Under the pieces are notes generated by a model, which made no database searches, was not told the DNA's origin, and worked only from the letters and a program-made list of their open reading frames with translations. A DNA stretch of 64,000 nt from Yamagishiella unicocca (Eukaryota > Chlorophyta > Chlorophyceae > Chlamydomonadales > Volvocaceae): NCBI GenBank assembly GCA_003116995.1, contig BDSL01000012.1:558001-622000 (forward strand), given 5' to 3'. Each line of letters begins with the position of its first letter. Position 1 is the stretch's first letter. Made by a program: the position numbers and the translations under genes. Of the stretch, positions 1 through 12,300 are shown in pieces.

Positions 1-41
1 ACAGCCAGGGGGAAAGCGGCTGTCCAGGGGGCGGGCGTCGC

Positions 42-608
42 TTGCCAGGTGGCAGCCAAGCAGCCTTCCCATGCGCCAGTGCCTCGAGTGAAGAAACAGC
101 AGCGGCGCCATCGCCGCCATCGCTGCCACTACGGCCGCCTGGGCGGCCGTCATCACCTCCCGCGTCGTCGCTGCTGCTACTGCCGCTGCTGCTGCCGCTG
201 CTGCTGCCGCCGCCGCGACGCCACGGCCGTGCTCGATGCGGCAGCCAGCGGGGCCAGCGGGCTGCCGCTGCGACCCGGCAGCAGGCGCTCCCACTTAGCA
301 AGCCGCTGCCGCCGTCACCTCCGGCAAATGCGGCTGAAGCAAAATCCGTCGCAGCGCCTGCTGCTGCGGTGCTGGCTGCTGCTGCGGTGCTGGCTGCTGC
401 TGCGGTGCTGGCTGCTGCTGCGGTGCTGGCTGCTGCGCCTAGGCCTGCTGTCGGGCGCCTGCCCGAGGCCCCAGCGCCGCCCGCAGACGCGGAGGTCCCT
501 GCTGCCGTCCGGGGCAGTGCGCCCCGGAAGTGCGGCCTGCCGCCGTCGGTGCTCCATAAGTACACCCCGCCCTGGGGCACCGGTGTCAGCGGCCGTATAG
601 AGGTTTAG
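42..608 (+). CDS. Possible 3' end of an Ala/Pro-rich protein
   Basis: An open frame runs from the left window edge region to a TAG at 606-608 and reads as Ser/Pro/Ala-rich low complexity followed by four copies of an Ala-Ala-Val-Leu type repeat. No domain is recognisable. It would end about 60 bp from the stop of the convergent F-box gene, a normal tail-to-tail arrangement in compact algal genomes. The same DNA is also open on the minus strand, where it would read as a Gln/Pro-rich linker, so the coding strand is not proven. GC-rich sequence keeps frames open by chance. Confidence 0.25.
   Translation: MPGGSQAAFPCASASSEETAAAPSPPSLPLRPPGRPSSPPASSLLLLPLLLPLLLPPPRRHGRARCGSQRGQRAAAATRQQALPLSKPLPPSPPANAAEAKSVAAPAAAVLAAAAVLAAAAVLAAAAVLAAAPRPAVGRLPEAPAPPADAEVPAAVRGSAPRKCGLPPSVLHKYTPPWGTGVSGRIEV
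355..438. repeat. 18-bp tandem repeat, about 4 copies
   Basis: The unit tgctggctgctgctgcgg is repeated almost perfectly. The period is a multiple of three, so it adds six residues per copy in any frame. Confidence 0.85.
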
Positions 609-623
609 GGTTTAGAAATTCCC

Positions 624-628
624 TTACA
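624..628 (-). terminator. TGTAA polyadenylation motif of the F-box gene
   Basis: The plus strand reads ttaca, that is TGTAA on the minus strand, 40 nt after the stop codon at 668. TGTAA is the usual poly(A) signal in volvocine algae; its use here is inferred from position only. Confidence 0.5.
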
Positions 629-667
629 TTCGAAACCGTTATGGGCCGGTATTCGGCGACTACGGGG

Positions 668-3149
668 TCACTCGTTCCTCCGGGATAGTTCAACACACCA
701 TGCTGGCACTTGCGCGGGCGTGTGACCAGGCCTCCCCGCTCGATGAGGTGTGACACCACCGCGCGACGTGGCCCTTGTGCCCGGTGGTCCCGCTGCCCCG
801 TCAGCAGCCGCATCTGCTCGCTGTGAGCCCCATTCCCAGGGAAGCTGCTGCTCCGCCTCGTCAAACACACGACGTGAACTCTCCCCCGCCAGTCCATTAC
901 CGTTACGTCCAAGGCGAAACACACGCCCCCGGCCCACCCCAGTTCGCCCGCACCTCCAGGTCGCCCGCAACCAGTGTGGGGCCGTTCATCGCCACGCACG
1001 TGCAGGCGCTGCCGTGCTCGTCCAGTTTGTGTCGTACATCTCCCGCCCGGATGTCCCAGACGTATATGCAGCCGTTGGCACAGGCGGCGGCCAGCGTATC
1101 ACCGTACACCGCCGTGCCGTACACCGCCCCCTGCTGCAGCTCCTGCACCGCCAGGATGCGCTGCGCGGGGCCCGGCTGCCGTACGTCGTACAGACACAGC
1201 TGGCCGATGGACGTGCCGCAGACCACGGCGATGGCGCCCGCCGACGACGACTGTCCGCCAGGCGATGCGGTGACAGGAGACCCCAGGCCGCCGTATCTAG
1301 CCGCAGAAAGGCCACAGCCGCTACCGCTGATGCCCAAACCCTGGCTGGGCCGCCGTCCTAGGAGAGCCGCGCTGCCATCGCACCTGGCCGCCTGAGTATG
1401 CTGGTGCTCTTGCAGCTGTCTCCAGACCGCCACAGTGTTGACCCATTGACGGCCCCCTGGAAGACATGACGGCCGGGGTGTTTCGAGGAAGGCCCGTGGA
1501 TGCGAGAAAAAAACCGTTTAGGAAAGACGTTTAGAGATGCATGCTGGAGAACGGCCGGGGTGGTGGCGGCCCAGAGCGGGTGAGAAAAAGGGGGTCCGAG
1601 CGGAGGGCAGGCAGATAAGGGTCATGCGACCCGGCAGGAGCTTTCTCAATCTACACGCACTATGCAGGCAGCGCTGACAGCACGGCTGCGAAACCTGGTT
1701 CCTGTGAACGAAACCTGATCCCCGCCATGTCTCGCAACTGCAGATGCTACCCTTCCTTACACATCGCATCCCTCACCCTCCAGGGTGTACGCGCGAACGC
1801 AAGTGCCCGTCGCAAGGTCCCAGCAGCGCAGCGTGCCGTCCCTGGAGCCCGAGTACGCCCTGCCGGGCAAGGATGTCAAGCCGCCGCCGCCGCCGCCGTC
1901 CTGCGCCAGCCGTACGGACGACACCGGGCCCGTGTGGCCACGGAGGTAGTGCACCCAGGCGCCGGGCCGGCTGCGGTCCCAGTACTGCAGCGCACCAGAG
2001 CACCAAGCGCCGTACGGTCAGGGAGGGCTGCGAGCGGCCTTGCCAGCCACGCAACGGGCCGCTGTCTTGCACTGCGGCCGTTGCGGAGCAGCCCACACAG
2101 CCCACACAGCCCGCACAGCCCGCACAACCCGCACAGCCCGCATCCAATCAACCGCCGCATCCAATCCACTGCCGCCCCGCGTAGAGGAGCAACTCTACGC
2201 CCAGCCGCACGCCAGCCGGCTTTTTGCAAGGGTTGCTGACCATCCATGCAGCAGGCGGCTGCGGTTTCCGCCGGCATTGTGGGTCGGGGCGGCCCGGCAG
2301 ACGCGGTGTGCGGGAGGCTGCAGACGCACAGGCAAGTGGGTCGTCCTATTGCAAACTACTAGCATTGAACGTTTACGACCATGACCTACTTAGGATATGG
2401 AGGCAGGTGATTCACCTTTACGTTAGCGTCCATGGAACCGGACAGCAGGTGCGTTGGGCTGAGGTCCAGGGAGGTCACCCACCGCTCGTGGGCGGAGGGC
2501 ACCACGGCCACCGCCTCTTCACGTCCAGCAAGCCACGACCTCAAGCTGCCCGCATAGCAGCCATAGCTGTTCTGCCAGGAGTGGTACCGGAGCAGCGGCA
2601 GGCCTGCAGGGAACGCCGGCGTGTGCGTGCGTTTGACTGGGGGCGTTGGGCGGAGCGCACGACGTGCAGGTGGCGATGAGAGGCAGGGCGCTTTAAGCCG
2701 GGCGGGGGGGAGGGGGGTTGAGCTGAGGGCAGAAAGTTGTGGCAGGGCCGGCACAGACGTGTGAGAGTCTTATTGACAAAAAGTGCGAGCTGCGAGGGGG
2801 TATGACCCTGGGGTGCAGTTGAGGACTTGGGCGACGCCACGTAGCCCCTAAAGCGATGGCGTTGTCCAAGCTGGGTCATGAAGGCATATTGCATCTCACG
2901 ACATGTATGCGCTGTGCAGCGTGGTTGTCGCGGCTGGCTGCTCCGGGACATCGCCGACGGTCGGTGTGCCTGCCGCGCCGAATACTTGCCGTGCCAAGCC
3001 CGCCAGAGCATATCATCTGACAGGTCGCCACGCCACAACTTGCAAGTCGATGAGAGGGTTGCTGCTGCTTGTGGGCCTCCATAATGAACAATGCCCTCCA
3101 AACACTCTTTAGGTAAGGTCGGCCAGGGCCGGATTTCCTCAGCATTCAT
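668..3149 (-). CDS. F-box / WD40-repeat protein, multi-exon
   Basis: The predicted start at 3149 opens an N-terminal F-box (WPTLPKECLEGIVHY, then TLSSTCKLW and LWRAW), the segment that binds Skp1 in SCF ubiquitin ligases. The following exons read as WD40 repeats. Supported exons are 2416-2603, 1777-1984, 954-1456 and 668-880. Phases match: LLSGSMDANVK joins YWDRSRPG, and TLEG joins GRQWVNTVAVW. Five repeat ends are visible (VKYWD, LRCWD, LCLYD, IYVWD, RVFDE). The protein should be a substrate receptor of an SCF E3 ligase in the nucleus or cytosol; its substrate cannot be read. The first exon's 3' splice boundary is unresolved (a weak phase-1 donor near 2811 is possible), and the last junction at 880/954 is tentative. 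TGA at 668-670 is the stop. About 500 residues, typical of plant F-box/WD40 proteins. Confidence 0.75.
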
Positions 3150-4333
3150 TCGTGTGTAATGTCAGTAATATGTCTACTGCCTTGAAACGATGCAAGACGG
3201 CGCCAGTTTCCTTAGCGTCTGCACACAGTATATCGTTATGTATGTCGTTATGCAGTATTGCAGAAGATATTATATAGCCTACGACAGTGGGGTTGTCAAG
3301 TTTGCAATATGGTTGTGGCGTTGAACCCGTATGTCAACGGCAACAATGGTGCGCAACACCCTTTCGACGCGACCGATGCACACTTTATTCGCGAACGCAA
3401 AGATTTATGCCGATATACGCGGTCCATGACAAAGGGATGAATTCCTTATTGTAAGCTTTCAGGTAGAGCGCGAGACCCTCTGGGTTGTGGCTTCGGCTAG
3501 AGTGGACAGATGGACGTTAGCGTAACTGCATGTGTATGATCTAAATGCTTCCGTGCAAAAGCATCCGGGTAGTATGTGATGCGGTTGGTTAAACAGGCTC
3601 CCGGGCTGTGACGGCAAAACATTAGTCCTGCATGCCGCTTAGGAGATTGCCGACGGTTGCGCGGACAGTTGTTGCGATCGACCGCAATTGAATGAACCGC
3701 TTGCCAGTCGGATAGGTGCGATCCGGGAACGAGATGATTGACAACATGAACTGGATCCGTTACATGGGAAAATTGGATCACCCCTTCCCATAGCCAAACT
3801 CATGCAACCACACTGTTTGCTCCCATCCCAGGAATGGGCCAGCACACACACAATCTCGAACTCGAAGAGCCTTACTCTGCTGTGGCGTAAGGCCCAAGAG
3901 TACGATCATCAATTCTACCCGCGCACCAACATACTACAGCCCACTGCCCGGGCACCATCACACCACAGACTGGACACAAGCATACAGGTTTGCACTTTTT
4001 CAGGCAACATGCGCCTAGTGCAATCAGTAACAATCCGAGTACAGTGGAGTGGCGAAGTGCGTCTCGCAGGGCAGCCCGCCGCCACTCGTCAAAATTTTGG
4101 CATCCGAGCCAGGTTGAAGGCAAGACCTCGCGCCTGACCGGGCCCACGCTCATTCCGCATCTTACATCGCGCTTTGCTGAGTGCCTGAACCAAGCTTTTG
4201 CCCGCCGCGCGCACACTTTGTGCCCGCGCGTCCGATGCCGTAAGCAAGCCTCGTGGGCCATGCAGCTGAACCCTGTCCTCCAGTGAGTGGCCAGAGCAGC
4301 AGGACCCGGCAGCTTCAGCTAGCACAGAGCTGC
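3150..4333. other. Intergenic: promoter side of the F-box gene and 3' UTR of Rubisco activase
   Basis: No coding segment with recognisable similarity or splice logic was found. The right part should be the 3' UTR of the activase gene. Confidence 0.6.
4162..4166 (-). terminator. TGTAA polyadenylation motif of Rubisco activase
   Basis: ttaca on the plus strand gives TGTAA on the minus strand, 168 nt past the activase stop codon, a plausible algal 3' UTR length. Confidence 0.5.
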
Positions 4334-7300
4334 TTAGCGGCTGGAGAAGCCCTCCGGCAGCGAAGAGCCACCCACGCCGGCAAGCTCAGCGCCTGAGGTA
4401 ATAGGACCAAGAGGAGGGGCAATGATTATCAGAAAACAGCAGAAAACAATCTTTGCCTTACCAACCTTCTTCAGACATTAAAGGCATGAAGCCCATAAGC
4501 GTCCGCTCGATGGTATGACCCCACTAGTAGAGTCGATCGGCTCCCGTGCTTGGCGCCACCATCTGCCCGGCGCCACCACCTCTATGAACTGCCACTCACC
4601 CGACATGTAGGCGTCGGCCAGCTGCACACGCTTGACGTTCTCCTGCTCGTCCACCAGGTTCCTGCCGTACCGGATGAGGACGTCCAGGGTCATCGACACC
4701 TTCTGGAACGACACCTTGGCGCGGCCGTTCACCAGCTTGCCGCCGATGCCCTCAATGCCGACCTCGGCAATCCACTTGCGCACCTGCTCAATGGCACGTT
4801 ACAAAGACCGGCACACATAAATCAACTCGAACGATGAAGTAAGGGTTTAACAGGTGATGTCCGGCCCTTTTGCGCGCTTCCCTTCATTTCCACGGAAGGG
4901 AGCCGATAAGCACAGGTCCCCCATTGTGACCCATACACATGTCGACAGCCTATGCGATGAGCACCGATAATAGACATAATCAACGGAGAAAATGCCATGA
5001 TGCATCGCCCATCCGCTAGACTCTTGGGTCTTGCCCACCCATCGCTTTCACCCACCAAGTCGTCGTAGACGCGGGCACGCAGAGCGCCGAAGAAGTCGAT
5101 CGACTGGCCGGGGAAGGTGTCCACCAGCTGCTCGATCTCGCGGCGATCGACGGCATCCTCCTGGAAGATACCCATGCACACACCCACGCGGTCCTCACGG
5201 GTGGGGTTCCAGTAGTACCTGATCGCGGCACAAGTGAAATCGGCAAGGTTAGTAATTTAGGGCAACTGGCAAACTGGGCCGCTTCGCACTCAACCATCAC
5301 GCGTCCGAGCGGGAGAGGCTAGCTCGTCGAAGCATAGCAACGGGTCGGCGCCGCAACTCACTTCTCCATGCGGCCATCACGGATGAGCGGGGCGTACAGG
5401 GTGGAGAAGTCGTTACCCGTGCACACAACGGGCACGCGGGGGATCTCCTCGTTCTTGTACACGCCGGGCAGCTGAACGTTGGTCGGGTTGTCGGCGATGT
5501 TCATCAGGGTGGCGTTCACCATCTGGTTGTTGACGGTGTACTGGGTAGACTCGCCCATGCGGCCGGCACCAGCGTCCAGGTCGTTGATGAACAGAGAGCA
5601 CATCTTGCCCTTCTTGATGATGTCCGAAGCCTTGGAAGCGGACATGGGGAGGAAGAGGAGGAACATGCTTAGGGCAATGACTTATCCAGGGAATACTCGA
5701 AGGCATCGGACACGGTACCCTGAGTTGCTAGGCAGTGTCCATGGGGGTGACAAGGGACTCGTGTGCCTATTATCATCGGTTAGACGAAGCACTACCCACA
5801 AGAGCTGCATGCGGAGAGGTTCAACTTCGCACATAATCAATCCTAAAACCGGAAAACCACTGCCAAACACTATGATTGCTCATGAGACGCCTACGAATGA
5901 TATACCCTTGCACCAATCATCTCAAAGGACCCACCCTCGCACCAGTCATCCCCGAGTAGCATGTTTGACACGAGGGCTCACACGTTTTTACGACGTTTCA
6001 GTAATGATGCCCAGAATACGCCACGCAAGTCAAGGAACAGGTTTTTTCCCGATGCGACCGAACATGCTTTCAATTCCGACCCCAGCCCCTTACCCTTATA
6101 GCGAGGCCAGCAACTTTCCTCAGCAGATTCAAGAACCTCGTCCTCCGCTGAAAGACCCAATGCCCCCGTCAGCCCCGGATACAAGCGTCGACCCTGCTCA
6201 CCTCCCGGTAGCGGGTACGGATCAGCTTGGCCGGCTCACCAGCGTTGCCGGACTCCAGCTCACCGGCGGACATGACAATGGGGGAGATCGCCAGCTTCTT
6301 GTACGCCAGAGCGCACTACATATAGGTAGGGTGGGGATTGTTGTGTGAGGCTTTCTGATGAGGAGGAAGCATGAGGAGGAAGCATTATCAGACACAACAA
6401 ACCAGAGACTGGAAACCGCTGGCTACAACAATCATGGACTCGTGCGATTACACCGTAACTGAGTCTTACCTGGAAGGTCTTGCCCTGACCCTTGCCACCC
6501 CAGATGCCCAGAATGAGGGGAACCTTGATCTTGGGCAGGTCCATGAAGTTCTTAGCAATGTGGATGGTCATCTTGTCCAGGAAAGCGGGCGAGATGTAGA
6601 AGCCATCCTCAATGTTGTTGAACGAGGAGCGCGCCTGGCTGAGGTAGTCAGCCGACGACAGCACGGCATTGTGGGTGCCACCGGCCCCGAAGCCGCCCTG
6701 GAACAGGTCGTCAACCATCTCGCGACCGCGGGTGATGTCTTGCTGCGTAGAGCGAAGGGAGGAGGGGCATGGGTATTTGGATTGGAAGCAGCAGGCATAA
6801 CTGCAAACATGTGCTATGCTTAAACAACATGTTCGTCGTCTGCGGGCTCTGGAACAGCGACACCCATACCTGCTTCCGTGCATGGTGTGCGAACGGCACA
6901 GGGTGATGTGAACGCACATTTTATAATGTTTCTAAGGCACGAACGTTAGGAAGCATACCCGCAGCAACAACAAGCACACGGCCCAACGGTTCTCGCGTGT
7001 GCCATGCATGCACACAGGGAACATGTGAACGCAGCATTGCTCGACTCTTATCCCGTTCCCAGCACACATCCAGGCGTTGCATTTATGCATTATTGCTTCC
7101 AGCTGTATCTCAAAGATCATCCAATGTTCCAGATTGGTCCCTGGCTCCAGCGACGCACCTGGTCGTCCGATGCGTCCACACCAGCGTCGATCGACCGCCA
7201 GCGGCCCACCTGCTTGCGGCTGGAAGCCACAACCTGAAGCTGGGCCTGCGTTCGGGTGGGCACAAGCCAGGCGTCAGCTTCACCCAAACTGTAACGTCCG

Positions 7301-7517
7301 CATCCAAACGGCGGGCAAGCTTACCCTGCGCACGCTGCGAGCGGCGACACGGGCGCTGCCAACACGCTGGCCGCTGACGACGCTGCGAAAAGAAGAAAGG
7401 GGCGTCCAATAAGCTTCAAGTCAGGCAATGACAGATTTCAGCTCAACAAAGCCGAGACTGTCCAATTGCGATTGAAGATCACAATACAGCTTGCAAAATA
7501 CCATACCTGCCCTTCAT
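4334..7517 (-). CDS. RCA: Rubisco activase, chloroplast precursor (short form)
   Basis: AAA+ ATPase that removes inhibitory sugar phosphates from Rubisco active sites in the chloroplast stroma. Nine exons join in phase to 406 codons (405 residues): 7507-7517, 7325-7382, 7159-7245, 6470-6742, 6202-6315, 5362-5630, 5056-5218, 4600-4783 and 4334-4392. The ATG at 7515-7517 starts [18 protein letters not shown], a basic Ser/Ala/Val-rich transit peptide that follows the Chlamydomonas RCA pattern. Next come the conserved N-terminal RWRSIDAG segment, Walker A GGKGQGKT (about residues 134-141), Walker [10 protein letters not shown] (from about 194), the [20 protein letters not shown] sensor region and the Rubisco-recognition C-terminal half. 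The protein ends [12 protein letters not shown] with no cysteine-bearing extension, so it is the short, non-redox-regulated isoform. Most donors are GTGAG or GTAAG. An upstream ATG in the leader is out of frame and may be removed with a 5' UTR intron (acceptor cttgcag just before the start). Confidence 0.97.
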
Positions 7518-9361
7518 GGTGGTCTGCAAGCAGCAACGAAAGGAGCATCGTCAGGACTACGCTTCGCTAGGTTGCTCAGCGCCCAACATAGAGGCACACA
7601 CGGGTTCCTTACCTGCATCTTTAGCAACGTAGACTTTACACGGTCTAGCGTTTAGCAATTGCCGTTGAAAAGTAAATGGGAATGCTGAGCGCAAGCCTAT
7701 AGTAGAATTCCAGCCCCAGGTCGCGCCGTACACCGTTTGTCCGCTCAATCCATCTTATCCGCTGGGACAAGTGAATAAATGCGCCTCCATGACAGCTTTA
7801 AGGGATGTATTGTGATGTGGACTTCGTGAATTCACCATTTTTGGGTCCAAGCGTCGCCTGTGGGGGTGCCAGCAATGTGCATGACGACCCAAATGGAACG
7901 GCCGGCATCGCTCAACCAATTGTATTCCGTTGAAGTTATCTGATCATTTCCAGTACTGTTTCTACGTCGTGAGCGATGTTGTGGATCGCGAGGGACCAAA
8001 ACGCAAGAGTTGCTGGTCCTCACGTCCTGGGCCAGACAGAGGCCATTTCCAACTCAGCAAAGGATTCTGTTTAATGTTATTACAGTGGGCCCATTCTGGG
8101 CTGCCCATGGCTGAAAAGCCTCATGGGGCGGCTTGAATCAGAGCAGCCGCAGCGTTTTTGGAGACGTGCCTCCCCAGGCGCGATCGCGTCTAGGTCCCAA
8201 GTCATCCACTGAGGGCATCGATTAGCAACACTGTCCATTCCCGGGGGATAGCTGGGCCTCGCATCCTGTCGAACCGAACCCTATACACGCTACCGACCCG
8301 TGTTATGGGGCAGGAGGGGGGTGACATTCAGGCAAGGAGACGTTAGACATTTATTAGCGCACCCTCCAGTCCCATCCCATTCACGTGGCCCAGAGGCCGC
8401 GTAACCAAGGCGGCGCCTGATAGGGCCTATACACGCTACCGACCCGTGTTATGGGGCAGGAGGGGGGTGACATTCAGGCAAGGAGACGTTAGACATTTAT
8501 TAGCGCACCCTCCAGTCCCATCCCATACACGTGGCCCAGAGGCCGCGTAACCAAGGCGGCGCCTGATAGGGCCTAATTAGTCAGCTATTGACGTCGAAGC
8601 GCATGCTCTGGCGACTACCTGCACCCAAGCCATCACAGCGTCGTGTTTCATTGCAATGAACAAACGATGCCGATAGAACAAAATCCGCCAGCAGAATGAA
8701 ATACATAATGCGTGTCAACTCAAAGGCAGCAGTGCCGATGGACGTCCTGCGCGTGTTCTGCCTGGGTACGTGTCCTCGGCAACAGATCCTCTTTGGGCTC
8801 GCCCATCATACCGGTAGTTGTAAATCACAAACTCCCAGCGGCAACACACGGAGTTGAATTCATTCATGTTGGTGCTAGATACAAAAGAAAAACAGGGCGA
8901 AAAACGGGCCAACGCGTACATGCGCCCACATTGCAACAGTTACTACTACTGCAACCCACATTCTTAGCCCCGCGAGCGAAAGCACAGCCACTCGCCACGC
9001 CACATTATTTTCGTCTGCGTTCCCGCAGAAACGGCAGTTCGTTTCTGATGCGGCTCGCTTGATTTATTAGTAGCCGCGCAAAGCCATACATGTCATGGAA
9101 ATGGTACATTCGCACTATTACCCCCTGGGCAGCGCTGCCGGCGGAGAGGCGCTGCATCGCCAACGGAAGGAAGGATTGATATCCTGTACGGCGTGACTGT
9201 CCTCGCACCGAATGTGTGCGCCATACTCCACATCGAACACCATCTCGGTGTCAAACTGTGTCAAATGACAGCTGTTTTCACTCCGCCCCCTCCAGCCCGT
9301 TCGGTTGGCCCTCATTATCCCCGTTTATTAATCAGCCGGACACAGTTTTCATAGTAATGTT
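7518..9361. other. Intergenic between RCA promoter and first SRCR gene
   Basis: Contains the RCA promoter/5' UTR side, a 146-bp tandem duplication and the probable 3' UTR of the SRCR gene that ends at 9362. No convincing coding exon was seen on either strand. Confidence 0.6.
8281..8572. repeat. 146-bp tandem duplication
   Basis: Two adjacent copies start at 8281 and 8427 (ctatacacgctaccgacccg) and each ends near gcctgatagggcct. They are nearly identical (attcacgtgg against atacacgtgg), so the duplication is young. It is noncoding. Confidence 0.93.
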
Positions 9362-12300
9362 TCATGCGGTGGTTGTGCTGGTGGTGGTGGTGTCACAGGC
9401 GACCCATGCAGCTGCTCGGCAGGGAATGACGTTGGCCGGCGAACCCGCCCGCCAGGCGGCGCACTCGTCCAAGTTCACCTCCGTCCCTTTGCACCGCACG
9501 GCGGCCACCACTCCCAGGTAGCTGCCCTCCGCGTCCACGCAGGTGTCGACGCTGACGGCGCCGGAGTTGGGGTTACCCGTTGTTGCACCTTCGGTGTACA
9601 CGACCCCGCCGCCCGCGTAGCCGAGCGAGCGGCAAGCCACGGCAGCGCTGGCATCGTTAAACCTGCCGTCGAGACAGACGGCGCCATAAGCGCCGCCGCC
9701 AACGGAAGCCTCCAGGCGTGCCACAATGACGGTGGTGTTGCCGCTGCTGACGACGCTGCCTGAAGGCGCAGGCGCCGTAGCTATACGCAGCGTCACGGCC
9801 GCAGGGGCTGAGGTGCTACCACGGCAGCGGACTCCCGCCAGGGCTACACACACAGGGGCTGAAGCCGACGCCTGCCCCGCCGCGTCAGCCGTGTACGGCA
9901 CTGGTGTCACAACACAGTCGATGAGGGTCTGCTCGTACCCGCCGCACGTGAGCCGGACCGGCAGGAGCGGGGGCAGCTCACCATCACGCCAGACGCGCAG
10001 CGGGTCGCCGCCGGCTGCGTAGCCTGCCTGCCTGCATGCGGTGTCGGCGGCGGCGGCGTCCCAGCCGGCCCATGGGTCACCACATACGTAGGTCCACGTC
10101 GCATTGCCGTCGCCTGTCGGCCGGAGCTGAGGAGTACCGGTGGACAACAGATAGGGGGGGGTTTGCTCGTGTGATTTAATGCAATCTTGTTCGAAACTCG
10201 CGTTGCGTTCCTAGTCTGAGCGTTGACACGAATGTTTACCAGGCAAAAATGTCCCGAACTTAAACACCCGTACGCTGAGTTTACGACCAGTTGTGTCTGT
10301 ACCTTTACAAAGCCAATGCCTGAGACAGCCGGTGAGTCGCCTTGGGTCGGGTCCGGCGAAAGCATCACGATAGCTACATCCGTAGGCGGCAGCCGTGGAG
10401 GCTCAGGCGGTACTGGTGACGGCGGAGGTGGCGTGCAGGGCGGCTGTGGGTGCGGCAGCTCGGGGCTTGCAGGCGCCTGGCTGGATGTATCTGTTAAAGG
10501 CAGCTCAGAAGTGTCAGGCGGTGTCGACGGTGGCAACAACGGCGGCATGGAGGGCGGCGGTGTCGACGGTGATGTCAGCGGCAAGGAAGATGGCGGTGTC
10601 AATGGTGTTGTCAGCGGCAAGGATGGCGGTGGTGTCGACGGCGGTGTCAGCGGCAATGATGGCGGTGGTGTCGACGGTGATGTCAGCGGCAAGGATGGCG
10701 GTGGTGTCGACGGCGGTGTCAGCGGCAATGATGGCGGTGGTGTCGACGGTGATGTCAGCGGCAAGGATGGCGGCGGTGTCGACGGTGGTGTCAGCGGCAA
10801 AGATGGCGGCGGTGTCGACGGTGTTGTCAGCGGCAAGGATGGCGGCACAGATGGCGGTGGTGTCGACGGTGTTGTCAGCGGCAAAGATGGCGGCGGTGTC
10901 GACGGTGGTGTCAGCGGCAAAGATGGCGGCGGTGTCGACGGTGTTGTCAGCGGCAAGGATGGCGGCACAGATGGCGGTGGTGTCGACGGTGTTGTCAGCG
11001 GCAAGGATGGCGGCGGTGTCGACGGTGTTGTCAGCGGCAAGGATGGCGGCGGTGTCGACGGTGGTGTCAGCGGCAAAGATGGCGGCGGTGTCGACGGTGT
11101 TGTCAGCGGCAAGGATGGCGGCGGTGTCGACGGTGGTGTCAGCGGCAAAGATGGCGGCGGTGTCGACGGTGTTGTCAGCGGCAAGGATGGCGGCACAGAT
11201 GGCGGTGGTGTCGACGGTGTTGTCAGCGGCAAGGATGGCGGCGGTGTCGACGGTGTTGTCAGCGGCAAGGATGGCGGCGGTGTCGACGGTGGTGTCAGCG
11301 GCAAGGATGGCGGCGGTGTCGACGGTGTTGTCAGCGGCAAGGATGGCGGTGGTGTCGACGGTGTTGTCAGCGGCAAAGATGGCGGCGGTGTCGACGGTGT
11401 TGTCAGCGGCAAGGATGGCGGCGGTGTCGACGGTGGTGTCAGCGGCAAGGATGGCGGCGGTGTCGACGGTGTTGTCAGCGGCAAGGATGGCGGTGGTGTC
11501 GACGGTGTTGTCAGCGGCAAGGATGGCGGTGGTGTCGACGGTGTTGTCAGCGGCAAAGATGGCGGCGGTGTCGACGGTGTTGTCAGCGGCAAGGATGGCG
11601 GCGGTGTCGACGGCGGTGTCATCGGCAAGGAAGGTGGTGGTGTCGACGGTGGCGGCAGCGGCAAGGATGGCGGCGGTGTCGACGGTGTTGTCAGCGGCAA
11701 GGATGGCGGTGGTGTCGACGGTGATGTCAGCGGCAAGGATGGCGGCGGTGTCGACGGTGTTGTCAGCGGCAAGGATGGCGGCGGTGTCGACGGCGGTGTC
11801 ATCGGCAAGGAAGGTGGTGGTGTCGACGGTGGCGGCAGCGGCAAGGATGGCGGCGGTGTCGACGGCGGTGTCATCGGCAAGGAAGGTGGTGGTGTCGACG
11901 GTGGCGGCAGCGGCAAGGATGGCGGCGGTGTCGGCGGCGGTGTCAGCGGCGTTGGTTGTGGAAGCGTTGGCGACGTAGGCAACGGCGCTGGCGACGATGG
12001 GGTGGGCGATGCGGGTACGGGCGTTGACGGCGGCGATATCAATGTCGAATGCAGCGGCGGGTAAGTGGGCAGCGGTAACGATGATAGCACCGATACTGGC
12101 GTGGGCTGTGTCAGTGGCGGGGGTGGCGATGTCGACGGCCACTCAGTTGGAGACGGTGGCAACGGCATGGTGGCACTTGGCAGCGGTGAAGGAGGTGGCG
12201 GCTCGGGCGACAGCAGCGTGCCATACGCCGGTGGCAGAGGCGGGTGCCTGGTGTGATTGGCGGGCTCGTGGACAGATGGCAGAGGTGGGTGCTTGGTGGG

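Noticed and set aside
603..615. Telomere-like gtttagggtttag
   Set aside because: Only two units; too short to distinguish from chance in the 3' region of the F-box gene.
10223..12064. Very long open frames on the plus strand (613 and 527 codons) and a second minus frame through the 36-bp array
   Set aside because: They exist only because the repeat period is a multiple of three; they read as Gly/Asp/Val or Ala/Val monotony and do not connect to any domain or splice site.
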